64,000 nucleotides of DNA, taken from positions 330,294-394,293 of the forward strand of contig OY282367.1 of assembly GCA_958295755.1 (NCBI GenBank), read 5' to 3'. Origin of the DNA: an uncultured Acidimicrobiales bacterium (GTDB lineage Bacteria; Actinomycetota; Acidimicrobiia; Acidimicrobiales; Hopanoidiivorantaceae). The stretch's first letter is position 1. Each line of letters starts with the position of its first letter. Below, piece by piece: positions 15,153 through 23,846 of this stretch. A program made the position numbers and the translations under genes. The notes under the pieces are model-generated. The model worked only from the letters and a program-made list of their open reading frames with translations. It had not been told where the DNA came from and made no database searches.

Positions 15153-15211
15153 GTGCAGATTGCAAGTTTTTTGACTGGCTGCGGCGGGGGCAACGGCGGG
15201 CAGCGGCCCAC

Positions 15212-16432
15212 TCAAATCTTGCCAGCCATCTCAATCTCTTGACTGCTTAGACCCAAGAAATACAGCACAGCATCTAGGAATGGCACATTCAGGCTGGTAT
15301 CAGCTGCATCTTGAACAGATCTGCTGGCGCAATAGGCAATGCCTAGCCCCGCTACCTCAAGCATGTCCAAGTCATTGGCACCGTCACCCACAGCCACAGT
15401 TTGGGCTAAAGGTATTGACTCGCGCGCTGCCAAATCCCGCAGGAACTTAGCCTTACCTTGACGATCCACAACAGTCCCAGATACTCTGCCAGTGAGGTAG
15501 CCGTCTTTAATTTCTAACTCGTTGGCGCAGGTGAAATCCACACCCAACTCCTCAGCTAGCTTTTCGGTAAAGTAAGTGAAGCCTCCGCTCACCACGGCTG
15601 TGCGATAACCGAGCCGACGGAGAGTACGCAAGAAAGTCTGAGCACCGGGCGAAAGCTTGAGCCGCTTCCAAGCTCGTTCAAGCGCGCCTTCGTCTAGCCC
15701 TTCCAACAGAGATACTCGCTTCAACAGCGACTCTGTAAAATCCAACTCGCCAGCCATAGCCCGCTCGGTAATGCTACTCACTTCTTCCACACAGCCTGCT
15801 TCTTCAGCGAGCAGATTTATAACTTCGTTTTGGATGAGCGTGGAATCCATATCCATAGCCACGAGGCGTTTGGCTCTGCGCACGATGCCCTCTACCTGAA
15901 AGGCGATGTCTAGGCGAGGATGCGAAGCGGCAGTGCTCAGCAACTCTTTGCGCATATTGTCTAGGTCACCGCCTTGCACATGCAGCTCATAGCTAAACAC
16001 GGGCTTTCGTGAGAGCCGAATGATTCGGCTTATATTGCCGCCCCACTGGGCGATGGCATTCGTGGCATCTCGCAAGTCAGACGCTCCGAGCTGCGTTCCT
16101 AGCAAAGTCACGGCATAGCTGGGCTGCAGCTTGGTATGAGAAGAGTCAACCACCTCAAATTCCACATTCAGGTCGTTTTCCCAACCGTAGAAGAGCAGGT
16201 CTTTGAAGAGGTTAGGGCGAGCATGTTGGTTGCCGTTGGCAGGTAGCGACACGATGAGCCCCAAAATCATGCGTTGGCGGATGGTTATCTGTTCTATGTC
16301 GCGCACGGTGGCTTGGCAATGGCTAAGTACTGCCAGAAGGCTCGTGAGGATGCCCGGCCGGTCAATGCCGGTCACTCGCACATAGAAGGTTTCGGTGGCA
16401 CCTTTCTCGGAGTCAGAGGGTTGTTTTGGCAA
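15212..16432 (-). CDS. serB: Phosphoserine phosphatase with N-terminal ACT domains
   Basis: Last step of serine synthesis: O-phospho-L-serine to L-serine. Two ACT-type regions (starting FYVRVTGIDRPGILTSLL and SYAVTLLGTQLGASDL) precede a HAD phosphatase with the nucleophile motif AMDMDSTLI near residue 190, SGGFTYF, and VAVGDGANDLDML. The layout and size (406 aa) match mycobacterial SerB2. The start is TTG at 16432: a strong GGAGGA (16440-16445) lies 7 nt upstream, whereas extending the frame further would run into the upstream permease gene. The ACT domains suggest feedback control by amino acids (family knowledge). Confidence 0.93.
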   Translation of the reverse strand: MPKQPSDSEKGATETFYVRVTGIDRPGILTSLLAVLSHCQATVRDIEQITIRQRMILGLIVSLPANGNQHARPNLFKDLLFYGWENDLNVEFEVVDSSHTKLQPSYAVTLLGTQLGASDLRDATNAIAQWGGNISRIIRLSRKPVFSYELHVQGGDLDNMRKELLSTAASHPRLDIAFQVEGIVRRAKRLVAMDMDSTLIQNEVINLLAEEAGCVEEVSSITERAMAGELDFTESLLKRVSLLEGLDEGALERAWKRLKLSPGAQTFLRTLRRLGYRTAVVSGGFTYFTEKLAEELGVDFTCANELEIKDGYLTGRVSGTVVDRQGKAKFLRDLAARESIPLAQTVAVGDGANDLDMLEVAGLGIAYCASRSVQDAADTSLNVPFLDAVLYFLGLSSQEIEMAGKI

Positions 16433-16460
16433 ATCTACTTCCTCCAGTTTTTTGCAGTTT

Positions 16461-17981
16461 TCATATGTGCTCCTCTGAGAATTCAAACTCCTCTGAGAAT
16501 TCAAAATTAGAGCCGGGTGACGACACAGACGAAGATACGGTTGGACGAGACACAACTGTCATCACAGCAGTGCCCACAATAACAACTCCCACTGCTACAA
16601 CCATCGGTACTGGCGGCAGACTGAATGCCAAAATGAGGCAGCCGATCAAACCGAAGAGAGCCGCTACTCGCACGAAGATCTCAGCAACTATCTGTGCTCT
16701 GCTTTGGGTGCGTTGGGCGATGCGTTCCCGACGAGCCTGCCTCCGTTTACTCGGAGGGAGAGGTTCCAGTTGCTGGAATTCGCGTATGCGATCGTCAAGC
16801 GTTCCTTGAGGCGGTGGTCTGACAGGCTTTTTGGGTAGCCGCAAGGCAATGGCACACACAGCTGCTCCGAAGGTGAGGGCGCAGAATGCTGAAAAAGTCA
16901 ACCCTGCGCGCACACTCACCAGCAATACCAGCACAAGCAATATCACTCCAGATACCACATCGCTGTGACGAGCAAGCGGGAAAGAAGATTTGGAAGTGCC
17001 AGATTTCCCAAAGACAGCCTCAACCGATATGGAGACGCTTCGAAGTAGCGGTAATAACACACCAGCGCAAGCGATTATCACACAAAGACGAATGATCCCA
17101 CTCAACCTGTTGAAGTTCCCAAAGTGGGCAGCCTGCACAAACGGGTCGTTACCGCTAGCAAGGTTGACTGGAGAAGCCGAGGCGAACAGAGCGAGAGAAG
17201 TCAAGATATAGATGGTCGCCGCAGATGCAATCATAGCAGCGGTGCCCCAAGGTATGGAAAAGTGCGGTCGCTTTGAGCGCAAATCGGCAGTTCGGTTGTA
17301 TCCGGCAAACGCAAAAAATAGCAGACCGGCAGCTGTGACTATGCCCCAGCTCGCTTCCGTTCCTTCAGAGAGTTTGGATATATCCACTTGACGGCTCATA
17401 GCTGAAGCGAGGACAACCAGCAACAGCACTAAGAGCACAAAGAAAGCGATCAGGCGATTGGCTGTAACTCCCAGCTCGTGGGCTGTGATTTTACTGTCAA
17501 AAAGCTTGGCTGTGTGTGCCCCTGATGCGGGGTTGCCCGAAGTCTGCTTAGGTGTGCCTAGAAGATCAGTCCAATGGACTCGGTTGGCTAATACCCCGAT
17601 CACAACCACCGCGGCTGCCGTCAACTCCACAGAGTCTGGTGCTAAATATGTGGCAATGGTGAGGGCGAGCACACAACAAGCCATGATTTGCCCGCAAAAG
17701 AGGCTCCATGCGGCAAGGTTTTTGAGGAGTATCGGATGAGTATTATTGGTCTGCAGCACCTCTGCAAGTGTGGTTTCTTCGTCGGTTAGGCGCAGTGCTG
17801 AAGTGGCGCAACAAGCTGCCACCAGAGCGGCAATTCCCCAGCTCAGCAGTACCCAGCCGCCAGCCTCATCGGTAGCTACCCCTAGAGCAGCGAACAGACC
17901 GGCACCGAGCATCATTCGCAGCCCCGCCAGTAGCACATCTCCAGTGCCGAGCTTACGACCGGGAGCCGAAGAGAAGATCAT
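16461..17981 (-). CDS. APC-superfamily amino acid permease-like transporter
   Basis: A polytopic membrane protein (506 aa) with about 11-12 hydrophobic segments. The first, LLAGLRMMLGAGLFAALG, has the glycine-rich unwound-helix pattern of APC-family amino acid/polyamine transporters. A hydrophilic cytoplasmic loop (about residues 395-425) separates two C-terminal helices from the rest. The extreme C-terminus is EFSEEFEFSEEHI, coded by an exact 18-bp tandem duplication. Substrate unknown. Its start codon overlaps the -35 region of the divergent initiator tRNA promoter. Confidence 0.7.
   Translation of the reverse strand: MIFSSAPGRKLGTGDVLLAGLRMMLGAGLFAALGVATDEAGGWVLLSWGIAALVAACCATSALRLTDEETTLAEVLQTNNTHPILLKNLAAWSLFCGQIMACCVLALTIATYLAPDSVELTAAAVVVIGVLANRVHWTDLLGTPKQTSGNPASGAHTAKLFDSKITAHELGVTANRLIAFFVLLVLLLVVLASAMSRQVDISKLSEGTEASWGIVTAAGLLFFAFAGYNRTADLRSKRPHFSIPWGTAAMIASAATIYILTSLALFASASPVNLASGNDPFVQAAHFGNFNRLSGIIRLCVIIACAGVLLPLLRSVSISVEAVFGKSGTSKSSFPLARHSDVVSGVILLVLVLLVSVRAGLTFSAFCALTFGAAVCAIALRLPKKPVRPPPQGTLDDRIREFQQLEPLPPSKRRQARRERIAQRTQSRAQIVAEIFVRVAALFGLIGCLILAFSLPPVPMVVAVGVVIVGTAVMTVVSRPTVSSSVSSPGSNFEFSEEFEFSEEHI
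16470..16505 (-). repeat. Exact 18-bp tandem duplication at the permease C-terminus
   Basis: CTCCTCTGAGAATTCAAA occurs twice in a row (16470-16487 and 16488-16505) and codes for the repeated EFSEEF just before the stop at 16461. Confidence 0.9.
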
Positions 17982-17984
17982 AGG

Positions 17985-18013
17985 TTGCGAGAAAAGAGAT
18001 CTTCTGCTATAGT
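17985..18013 (+). promoter_or_regulatory. Promoter of the initiator tRNA gene
   Basis: TTGCGA (17985-17990), a 17-nt spacer and TATAGT (18008-18013), ending 13 nt before the mature tRNA 5' end. Matches a sigma70-type promoter in spacing and sequence. Confidence 0.7.
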
Positions 18014-18026
18014 GGCTTTAATCCGT

Positions 18027-18100
<74 letters not shown>

Positions 18101-18169
18101 CTCTTACACATCGCCCACTCTCCTAACATGCTGTGCCTATCTTGCTGTAGATGGTAGCTAGTTTCATTG

Positions 18170-18194
18170 CTTGTTAGCACTTCTTGTTAGCACT
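18170..18194 (-). repeat. 13-bp tandem repeat downstream of the indolepyruvate oxidoreductase gene
   Basis: CTTGTTAGCACTT at 18170-18182 followed by CTTGTTAGCACT at 18183-18194, between the tRNA and the end of the minus-strand gene at 18203. Confidence 0.75.
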
Positions 18195-18202
18195 GTCTGC
18201 TG

Positions 18203-21200
18203 TCAGGCTCTCGCTTCAATCTCTGCGCCAGTTTCGGCCGCCTCATCTGAGATAGCCAGCAGCTCCGAGAGCTTTCGTGTGAGCTCGTTGCGATAGCGAT
18301 CAATTGAAGCCATTTTGACAGTGTCATAGCCGCGGATCATGTCGGCCAACTCTGCGATTTCCACGATGAGATCGTAGTTCTCAGAGGTAATCTGGTCGGA
18401 CAGCTCGCTAACGATATCAATGTATTCCACTATGAGACGGCGTTCCAATCTCCGTTCTTTGGCGTAGCCGAAGACATCCAAGAAAGTTCCACGGACTTTT
18501 CGCATCGGACGCAAAAGGCGGAACAGCACAGCAGTGAGCCAGCGGGGCAGAGCTACCTTCTTTGATAAACCTAGCTTTGTGAAAATCGGAGGTTGCAGCA
18601 AGAAGGAAACTTTTGCTTTAGGCGAAAAACTGTCGTTGATTTGACGGCGCAACTCGGGTAGCAGATGCAGCCTAGCCACTTCATACTCGTCTTTGTATGC
18701 CATGAGCTTGTAGAGGTTCTTTGCCACAGCCAAACTGAGACGGTTCGAGACAACTGTGTCTTTCAACGATGCTTCTTCGCGGCGGGCGATATTGCCTACG
18801 GCTGTGAGATAAAGTTTGGCGTAGTTGTGGCTTTGGTAGCTTGCCAAGTCGTTCGCTCGCAAAACAAGCACATCAAACAGAGACCCTTCGGCGGTGATGC
18901 TACTTGCCTCAGCTGCGATGCGTTTGGACTTTTTGGTTTCTTTCGGCTCGGCATCGTCTATTTCGGCTTCGCCAGCTTCAACAGCGAGCAGTTTGGCTTG
19001 AAGCGTCTGATCGGCGGCAACGGCGCGCCCGAGACGGAAAGCAGCGATGTTCACATTGGCTGCCACGCCGTTTATCTCAATGGCATGTTCTATAGCTTCG
19101 GCACTCAAAGGTAGTTGCCCGCTCTGGAATGCCGCCCCCATGACGATGATGTTGGCAGGCGGCTGCGACTTGAAGAACAGACGAGAGAGGCTTTCGGCAT
19201 CCACCCATATTTGACTCTTGGTGTGCTCGATGATGCGACTATGCAGCTTCTCGGTCTCGGGGAAGCTCACATTCGCATCTGAAATCATCTCGCCAGTCGG
19301 TAGCTCGGATGTGGAGATGGCAGCGACTGTGCGTGCCGCGGTAGCACGCAGAAGCACTGCCTCATCAGAAGCAGCTAGCTTGTCGAAAAGTAGCAAAGTG
19401 TCGGCTTGGCCTGCGCCGATCCGATTGGAGACATCCGCCGCATCTGCTGTGATCTTCAAGTTAGAGATAACTTGGCCGCCTTTTTGACTGAGCCCCGTCT
19501 GGTCTAAGCCCAAACAGTGCTTACCTTCCAGCAGAGCGGCAGTGGCTAGCATTTGGCTGGCAGTCACCACGCCTGTTCCGCCTATCCCAGCCAGTAGCAT
19601 GTTTGCCTCAACGGGAATACTGGCGGGATCGGGCAGAGATTCGGAGGTGGCCTCAGCAAGAATTTTTTCTGCCACCTCAAAGCGTTCGCCTCGGCTACGG
19701 AGGTTGTGGTCGCCTCTGCCGTGTTGCTGTTGCCAAGTCTTCTCAATCGGGTTGTCTCTTCCGACGCTTTGTCGGCGTCGCTGTTTGCGAAGCTGCCTCG
19801 GCGAGACAGCCACTTTGACGAAAGAAGGGCAGTTGCCTTCCAAGCAAGTGAAATCTTGATTGCAGGATTCTTGATGGATGCGAGTTTTCTGTCCGAACTC
19901 TGTCTCTACTGGGAACACGCTCAAGCAGTTGGAGACTTGGGCGCAATCTCCGCACCCTTCACAAACACGCTCGTTGATGACTACCCGAAATGATGGTGCT
20001 TCCACTTCGCGGCGGCGGCGTTTCTTGCGCAAATCGGCGGCGCATTCTTGGTCGTAGATTAGGGCCGTAGTGCCTTTGATGTCTCGTAGCTCTCGCTGCA
20101 CATCCACCACATCAGCGCGGGGGCGCAGCTCCACATTCGGTGCCCAGCTGGCTTTTGCCGGATATTTCTGGATGTCATCTGCCACTACTATTGTGCGGCG
20201 CACGCCTTCAGCAGCTAGCAACATCGTAAGGTCGGGCACGGAAGTTTCGCCTGCGGCTGACTGTCCGCCCGTCATAGCTACCACACTGTTGTAGAGGATC
20301 TTGAAGGTGATGTTCACACCAGATGCCACAGCTTGACGGATAGCCAGAGAGCCAGAATGGTAGAGAGTGCCGTCGCCGATGTTTTGAAAGCGATGCTCAT
20401 CTGAGACGAAAGGAGCAGCCCCCACCCAAGTGCCGCCTTCTCCGCCCATCTGTGTGAGACCTTCCACTTGGCGGGTCGGAATGAACAGCGACATGCTATG
20501 ACATCCAATGCCCCCCAAAGTGATAGACCCTTCAGGTGTTACATTGGAGCGGTTGTGTGGGCAGCCGCTGCAGTAATATGGCGCGCGCTTCGGCAGAGCT
20601 TCGCCATTTAGACTTTGGACGGTGATATGCTCGCTTCTTGGCAGGGCGGCAGGGCCGAGGCGGTCGGTGAGTATTTCTCTGAGCGTGTTTACCACCAGGT
20701 CGGCTTCTATGAAGCCGTAGTCGGGGAAAAGCGTCTTGCCAGAAGCGTCCGTGCGGCCTGCTATGGTTGGTCGGTTATCCAAGGGGTAAAGGATGTCTCT
20801 GATTTGCAATTCAATGAACGGGTTTTTTTCTTCCACGACCATGATCTCTGAGAGACCTTCAGCAAACTTCACAACGGCAGTCGGCTCAAGAGGCCAGATC
20901 ATGGCGGGCTTCATTATGCGTATGCCAATTTTGCTCAATTCGGCTTCGTCCAAGCCGAGCTGCTGCAGGGCTTCACATACATCAAAATAACTCTTGCCGG
21001 CCGATACGATGCCAAGCCAAGCGTTGTTTCCCATCGCGCCTCGCATATGCGTGAGGTTGTTGCGACGGGCGAACTCTACGGCGGTAGCCAAGCGTTTTTC
21101 GCGCATTTCTCGCTCTATGTCAAGTGCCCACGGCGGCAACAGCTGCTGAGTCTGCTGGAACTGCAAAGTTGTGGGGTCTGGTTCGGGCTGAACTCTTTGA

Positions 21201-21874
21201 GGGCCTACGCTCACGGTGGCATAAGCGTCTGCCACATCGGTAACGATCTTGAATCCCACCCACAATCCGCTGGCGCGAGAAAGCTCATATCCCCAGCGTC
21301 CTAAATCAATCACTTCTTGAACCGAGCCGGGATAAAGCACGGGCATCGGCACCTCTGCTAACACTCCTTCGCTAGCTGAAGGCAAAGTGGAAGATTTACA
21401 TGCCGGGTCGTCGCCAGCCACGCAAAGCACGCCTCCGCGCGGGGCTGTTCCCGACATGTTGGCGTGGCGGAATGCATCTCCTGCACGATCTACTCCCGGG
21501 GCTTTGCCGTACCACATACCCATCACGCCGTCAAAGAGAGCACCGCTCATCGTAGATGAAAGCTGGCTGCCCCAGATGACAGTGGCGGCTAGCTCTTCGT
21601 TTACGCCGTTGATGAAATGGATGTCTTGTTCTAAGAGAAGGTTTTGATAGCGCATGTATTGCGAGTCGACTCCGGCTAGCGGTGAGCCTCTGTAGCCGCA
21701 TAGTAGACCGGCTGTGGCAAGCCCTTTGGCTTGATCTGCCATGCGTTGATCTACCAGCACTCGTAGCAGCGCGTCAATGCCCGACATCGCTACCCTGCCA
21801 ACATGTAGGCTCATGCGATCTCTCGGAGCAAACGAAGTCTCAGTGCTCAGAGATGGTGAAGTAAGAAGGGTCAT
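18203..21874 (-). CDS. Indolepyruvate ferredoxin oxidoreductase, fused subunits
   Basis: TPP- and iron-sulfur-dependent oxidative decarboxylation of aryl-pyruvates (or related 2-oxoacids) to acyl-CoA with reduction of ferredoxin. All parts are in one 1223-aa chain: an N-terminal pyrimidine-binding region (GYRGSPLAGVDSQYMR), the TPP domain (GGIGCHSMSLF, GDGTLYHSG), a ferredoxin-like segment with cysteines in CEGCGDCAQVSNC and CLEGNC (about residues 650-690), the gamma-type domain (LLAGIGGTGVVTASQMLA, about 760-950), and a C-terminal DUF6537-like region. This is the usual order of the fused bacterial form. It would supply CoA thioesters from aromatic or branched amino acids. Downstream of the ABC permease genes on the same strand. 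Confidence 0.9.
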   Translation of the reverse strand: MTLLTSPSLSTETSFAPRDRMSLHVGRVAMSGIDALLRVLVDQRMADQAKGLATAGLLCGYRGSPLAGVDSQYMRYQNLLLEQDIHFINGVNEELAATVIWGSQLSSTMSGALFDGVMGMWYGKAPGVDRAGDAFRHANMSGTAPRGGVLCVAGDDPACKSSTLPSASEGVLAEVPMPVLYPGSVQEVIDLGRWGYELSRASGLWVGFKIVTDVADAYATVSVGPQRVQPEPDPTTLQFQQTQQLLPPWALDIEREMREKRLATAVEFARRNNLTHMRGAMGNNAWLGIVSAGKSYFDVCEALQQLGLDEAELSKIGIRIMKPAMIWPLEPTAVVKFAEGLSEIMVVEEKNPFIELQIRDILYPLDNRPTIAGRTDASGKTLFPDYGFIEADLVVNTLREILTDRLGPAALPRSEHITVQSLNGEALPKRAPYYCSGCPHNRSNVTPEGSITLGGIGCHSMSLFIPTRQVEGLTQMGGEGGTWVGAAPFVSDEHRFQNIGDGTLYHSGSLAIRQAVASGVNITFKILYNSVVAMTGGQSAAGETSVPDLTMLLAAEGVRRTIVVADDIQKYPAKASWAPNVELRPRADVVDVQRELRDIKGTTALIYDQECAADLRKKRRRREVEAPSFRVVINERVCEGCGDCAQVSNCLSVFPVETEFGQKTRIHQESCNQDFTCLEGNCPSFVKVAVSPRQLRKQRRRQSVGRDNPIEKTWQQQHGRGDHNLRSRGERFEVAEKILAEATSESLPDPASIPVEANMLLAGIGGTGVVTASQMLATAALLEGKHCLGLDQTGLSQKGGQVISNLKITADAADVSNRIGAGQADTLLLFDKLAASDEAVLLRATAARTVAAISTSELPTGEMISDANVSFPETEKLHSRIIEHTKSQIWVDAESLSRLFFKSQPPANIIVMGAAFQSGQLPLSAEAIEHAIEINGVAANVNIAAFRLGRAVAADQTLQAKLLAVEAGEAEIDDAEPKETKKSKRIAAEASSITAEGSLFDVLVLRANDLASYQSHNYAKLYLTAVGNIARREEASLKDTVVSNRLSLAVAKNLYKLMAYKDEYEVARLHLLPELRRQINDSFSPKAKVSFLLQPPIFTKLGLSKKVALPRWLTAVLFRLLRPMRKVRGTFLDVFGYAKERRLERRLIVEYIDIVSELSDQITSENYDLIVEIAELADMIRGYDTVKMASIDRYRNELTRKLSELLAISDEAAETGAEIEARA

Positions 21875-21931
21875 AGTTACTTGAGTTATATTTTAGACTA
21901 GTTGGGTTTCACAATTGATATGGGTGCGTAA

Positions 21932-22843
21932 TTAGTGGTGGCGGACGTCTGAGCGGTGTAGTAGGCGGTTGCCTATGTAGTTGACTGAGAGCAGTGTTAA
22001 GAAGATAACTAGGGCAGGGAAGATCGTGAGGTGGGGGGAGTTTTGTAGTTTACTTCGCCCTGCTGCCAAGATGCCGCCCCAAGTGATGTCGGGAGCGGGC
22101 ACGCTCTTGCCTATGAAGCTAAGCGCGCCTTCAGCAATAACAACGATGCCGAAAGCCAGAAAAGCGAACGACATCATCACAGGCAAGGTATTCGGCAGGA
22201 TTTCTTTGAAGATGATGCGAATGCGGCGAGCCCCCATACCTTTGGCAGCTGTCACAAACTCGCGGTCGGCAAAGCGGATGGTCTGCGCTCTAGCCACACG
22301 AGCCACAGCGGGAGTAGAGAGAATCGACACTGCGATTATCACATTTCTCAGGGTCTGGTCCATCACAGTAACTATGAGCATGGCGAACATGAGGGCAGGT
22401 AGCGAAAGCATAACATTTGTGGCACCGCCTATGATGTCGTCTATCCAGCCTTTGAAATAACCAGAGAAAAGCCCCAATATTCCGCCGACAACCGTGCCAA
22501 AAGCTGTGGAGATCAGGGCGATGAGTAACGACAGGCGGCTACCCCATATCACCCTTGAGAACATATCGCGGCCCAGCTCATCGTTACCGAACAATGCCGA
22601 CCAGCTTGGACCTTGATTGGCATTCAAAGACGGGCGGCCAGGGTCGGGAAGGAATCCCATCACAGGGGCAAATAGCGCAAAGAAAGCTACCATAGCCAGC
22701 CAAAGGGTGGCCAGCACAAACCCGATTTGAAATACTCGAGGTGGCAGTGTCTGCTTGCTTTCTTTGGATATGGCGCGAGATTTGCCGTGCTTCGGCAGTG
22801 TTGTCTGGGAAGTTGTCAATTGGGTGGTAGTGGTAGTAGTCAT
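21932..22843 (-). CDS. Peptide-type ABC transporter permease (DppC-like)
   Basis: The second inner-membrane permease of a peptide/nickel-type ABC importer (303 aa). A cytoplasmic N-terminus rich in Thr is followed by a first membrane helix, the GRDMFSRVIWGSR block typical of DppC/OppC, further helices, and the ATPase-contact EAA-like loop (EFVTAAKGMGARRIRIIFKEILPN). Its ATG overlaps the TGA of the upstream permease gene by 4 bp, so translation is coupled. Confidence 0.87.
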   Translation of the reverse strand: MTTTTTTQLTTSQTTLPKHGKSRAISKESKQTLPPRVFQIGFVLATLWLAMVAFFALFAPVMGFLPDPGRPSLNANQGPSWSALFGNDELGRDMFSRVIWGSRLSLLIALISTAFGTVVGGILGLFSGYFKGWIDDIIGGATNVMLSLPALMFAMLIVTVMDQTLRNVIIAVSILSTPAVARVARAQTIRFADREFVTAAKGMGARRIRIIFKEILPNTLPVMMSFAFLAFGIVVIAEGALSFIGKSVPAPDITWGGILAAGRSKLQNSPHLTIFPALVIFLTLLSVNYIGNRLLHRSDVRHH

Positions 22844-23832
22844 CGTGCGCGCACCCTCGGATCCAAAGCGGGATAGACAGTATCCACCAAAGTGTTAAGC
22901 AGCACGAAAGCTGTGGCAATGATGGCGCACACAGACTGAACTACCAGATAGTCCTGAGCAAAAACTGAGGCAATTAGAAACGATCCAATTCCGTCTACAT
23001 CAAAGAGGAACTCCACGATGATGGTGGAATTTATGAGCTGCGCTGCATTGATACCAGCGATAGTGATGAGAGTGAAACTAGAAGGTCGAAGTACATGGCG
23101 AAACAGCAACCGTCTAGTAGGCATGCCTTTGGCCTTCACAAAAGCTGCATAGTCTTCTTCCAAATTTTGAGACATATCATCGCGCAGCAGTCGCACATAG
23201 ATTGGCACAGCCCCCGCAGCCAAGGTAACTGCTGGTAAGAACAGAGATTTCCAATGTTCCAAGACGTTTTCTGTAGGGCCTATGTATCCCCCGAGGGGGA
23301 ACCAATTAAAGCGAACGCTAAAAAGCAAAGCCAGAATCACCCCCAGTACATAAGCTGGTATAGAGAGTAGCCCGAAAGATGTGCTAGAGATAAGCGAATC
23401 AAGCCACGAGCCTCGACGATAAGCCGCCAATATGCCAAGGGGAATGGACACCAACAAGGTGAGCAACATCGTGTAAAACACCAGCCACATAGTGGCAGGG
23501 AGTTTCTGGGCAAGACTGGTGGAGACATCGATTCTGTTGATATACGACTCTCCAAAATATCCCGTGAGGGCATCGCCCAGCCAGCTGGCATAACGCACAA
23601 AGAGGTTATCGCCTAAGTTGTTGTTGTCTCGGCACTCTGCTAAAAGTTCTTCAGTGGCCCCTGCGCCTAGTGTTACCTGGCAAGGGTCGCCCGGCACTAA
23701 ATTCAGCAACCAATAAGTGATGAATGTGACAATGACTACCACGGCCACAAGCCATAGGAGCCTGCGGCCGATGTGTCGAGCTAAGAAAGACGCCTTTGCG
23801 CTACTAGAGGGTATGGTGCTGCTTGACGGCAT
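22840..23832 (-). CDS. Peptide-type ABC transporter permease (DppB-like)
   Basis: The first permease of the importer (330 aa), with an N-terminal helix GRRLLWLVAVVVIVTFITYW, the FLNLVPGDP-like motif LLNLVPGDPC, and the EAA loop DYAAFVKAKGMPTRRLLFRHVLRP. It starts 14 bp after the binding-protein gene and overlaps the next permease gene. No ATPase gene (DppD/DppF type) follows; the next gene is the indolepyruvate oxidoreductase. Confidence 0.87.
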   Translation of the reverse strand: MPSSSTIPSSSAKASFLARHIGRRLLWLVAVVVIVTFITYWLLNLVPGDPCQVTLGAGATEELLAECRDNNNLGDNLFVRYASWLGDALTGYFGESYINRIDVSTSLAQKLPATMWLVFYTMLLTLLVSIPLGILAAYRRGSWLDSLISSTSFGLLSIPAYVLGVILALLFSVRFNWFPLGGYIGPTENVLEHWKSLFLPAVTLAAGAVPIYVRLLRDDMSQNLEEDYAAFVKAKGMPTRRLLFRHVLRPSSFTLITIAGINAAQLINSTIIVEFLFDVDGIGSFLIASVFAQDYLVVQSVCAIIATAFVLLNTLVDTVYPALDPRVRAR

Positions 23833-23846
23833 GTTCGCCCACTAGG

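Noticed and set aside
14964..15215. 83-aa minus-strand frame upstream of the WhiB gene
   Set aside because: It translates the promoter and dyad repeats, overlaps the WhiB start and has no protein-like features.
16433..16555. Longer N-terminus for SerB
   Set aside because: Would overlap the permease gene and consist of translated repeat; TTG 16432 has a strong Shine-Dalgarno.
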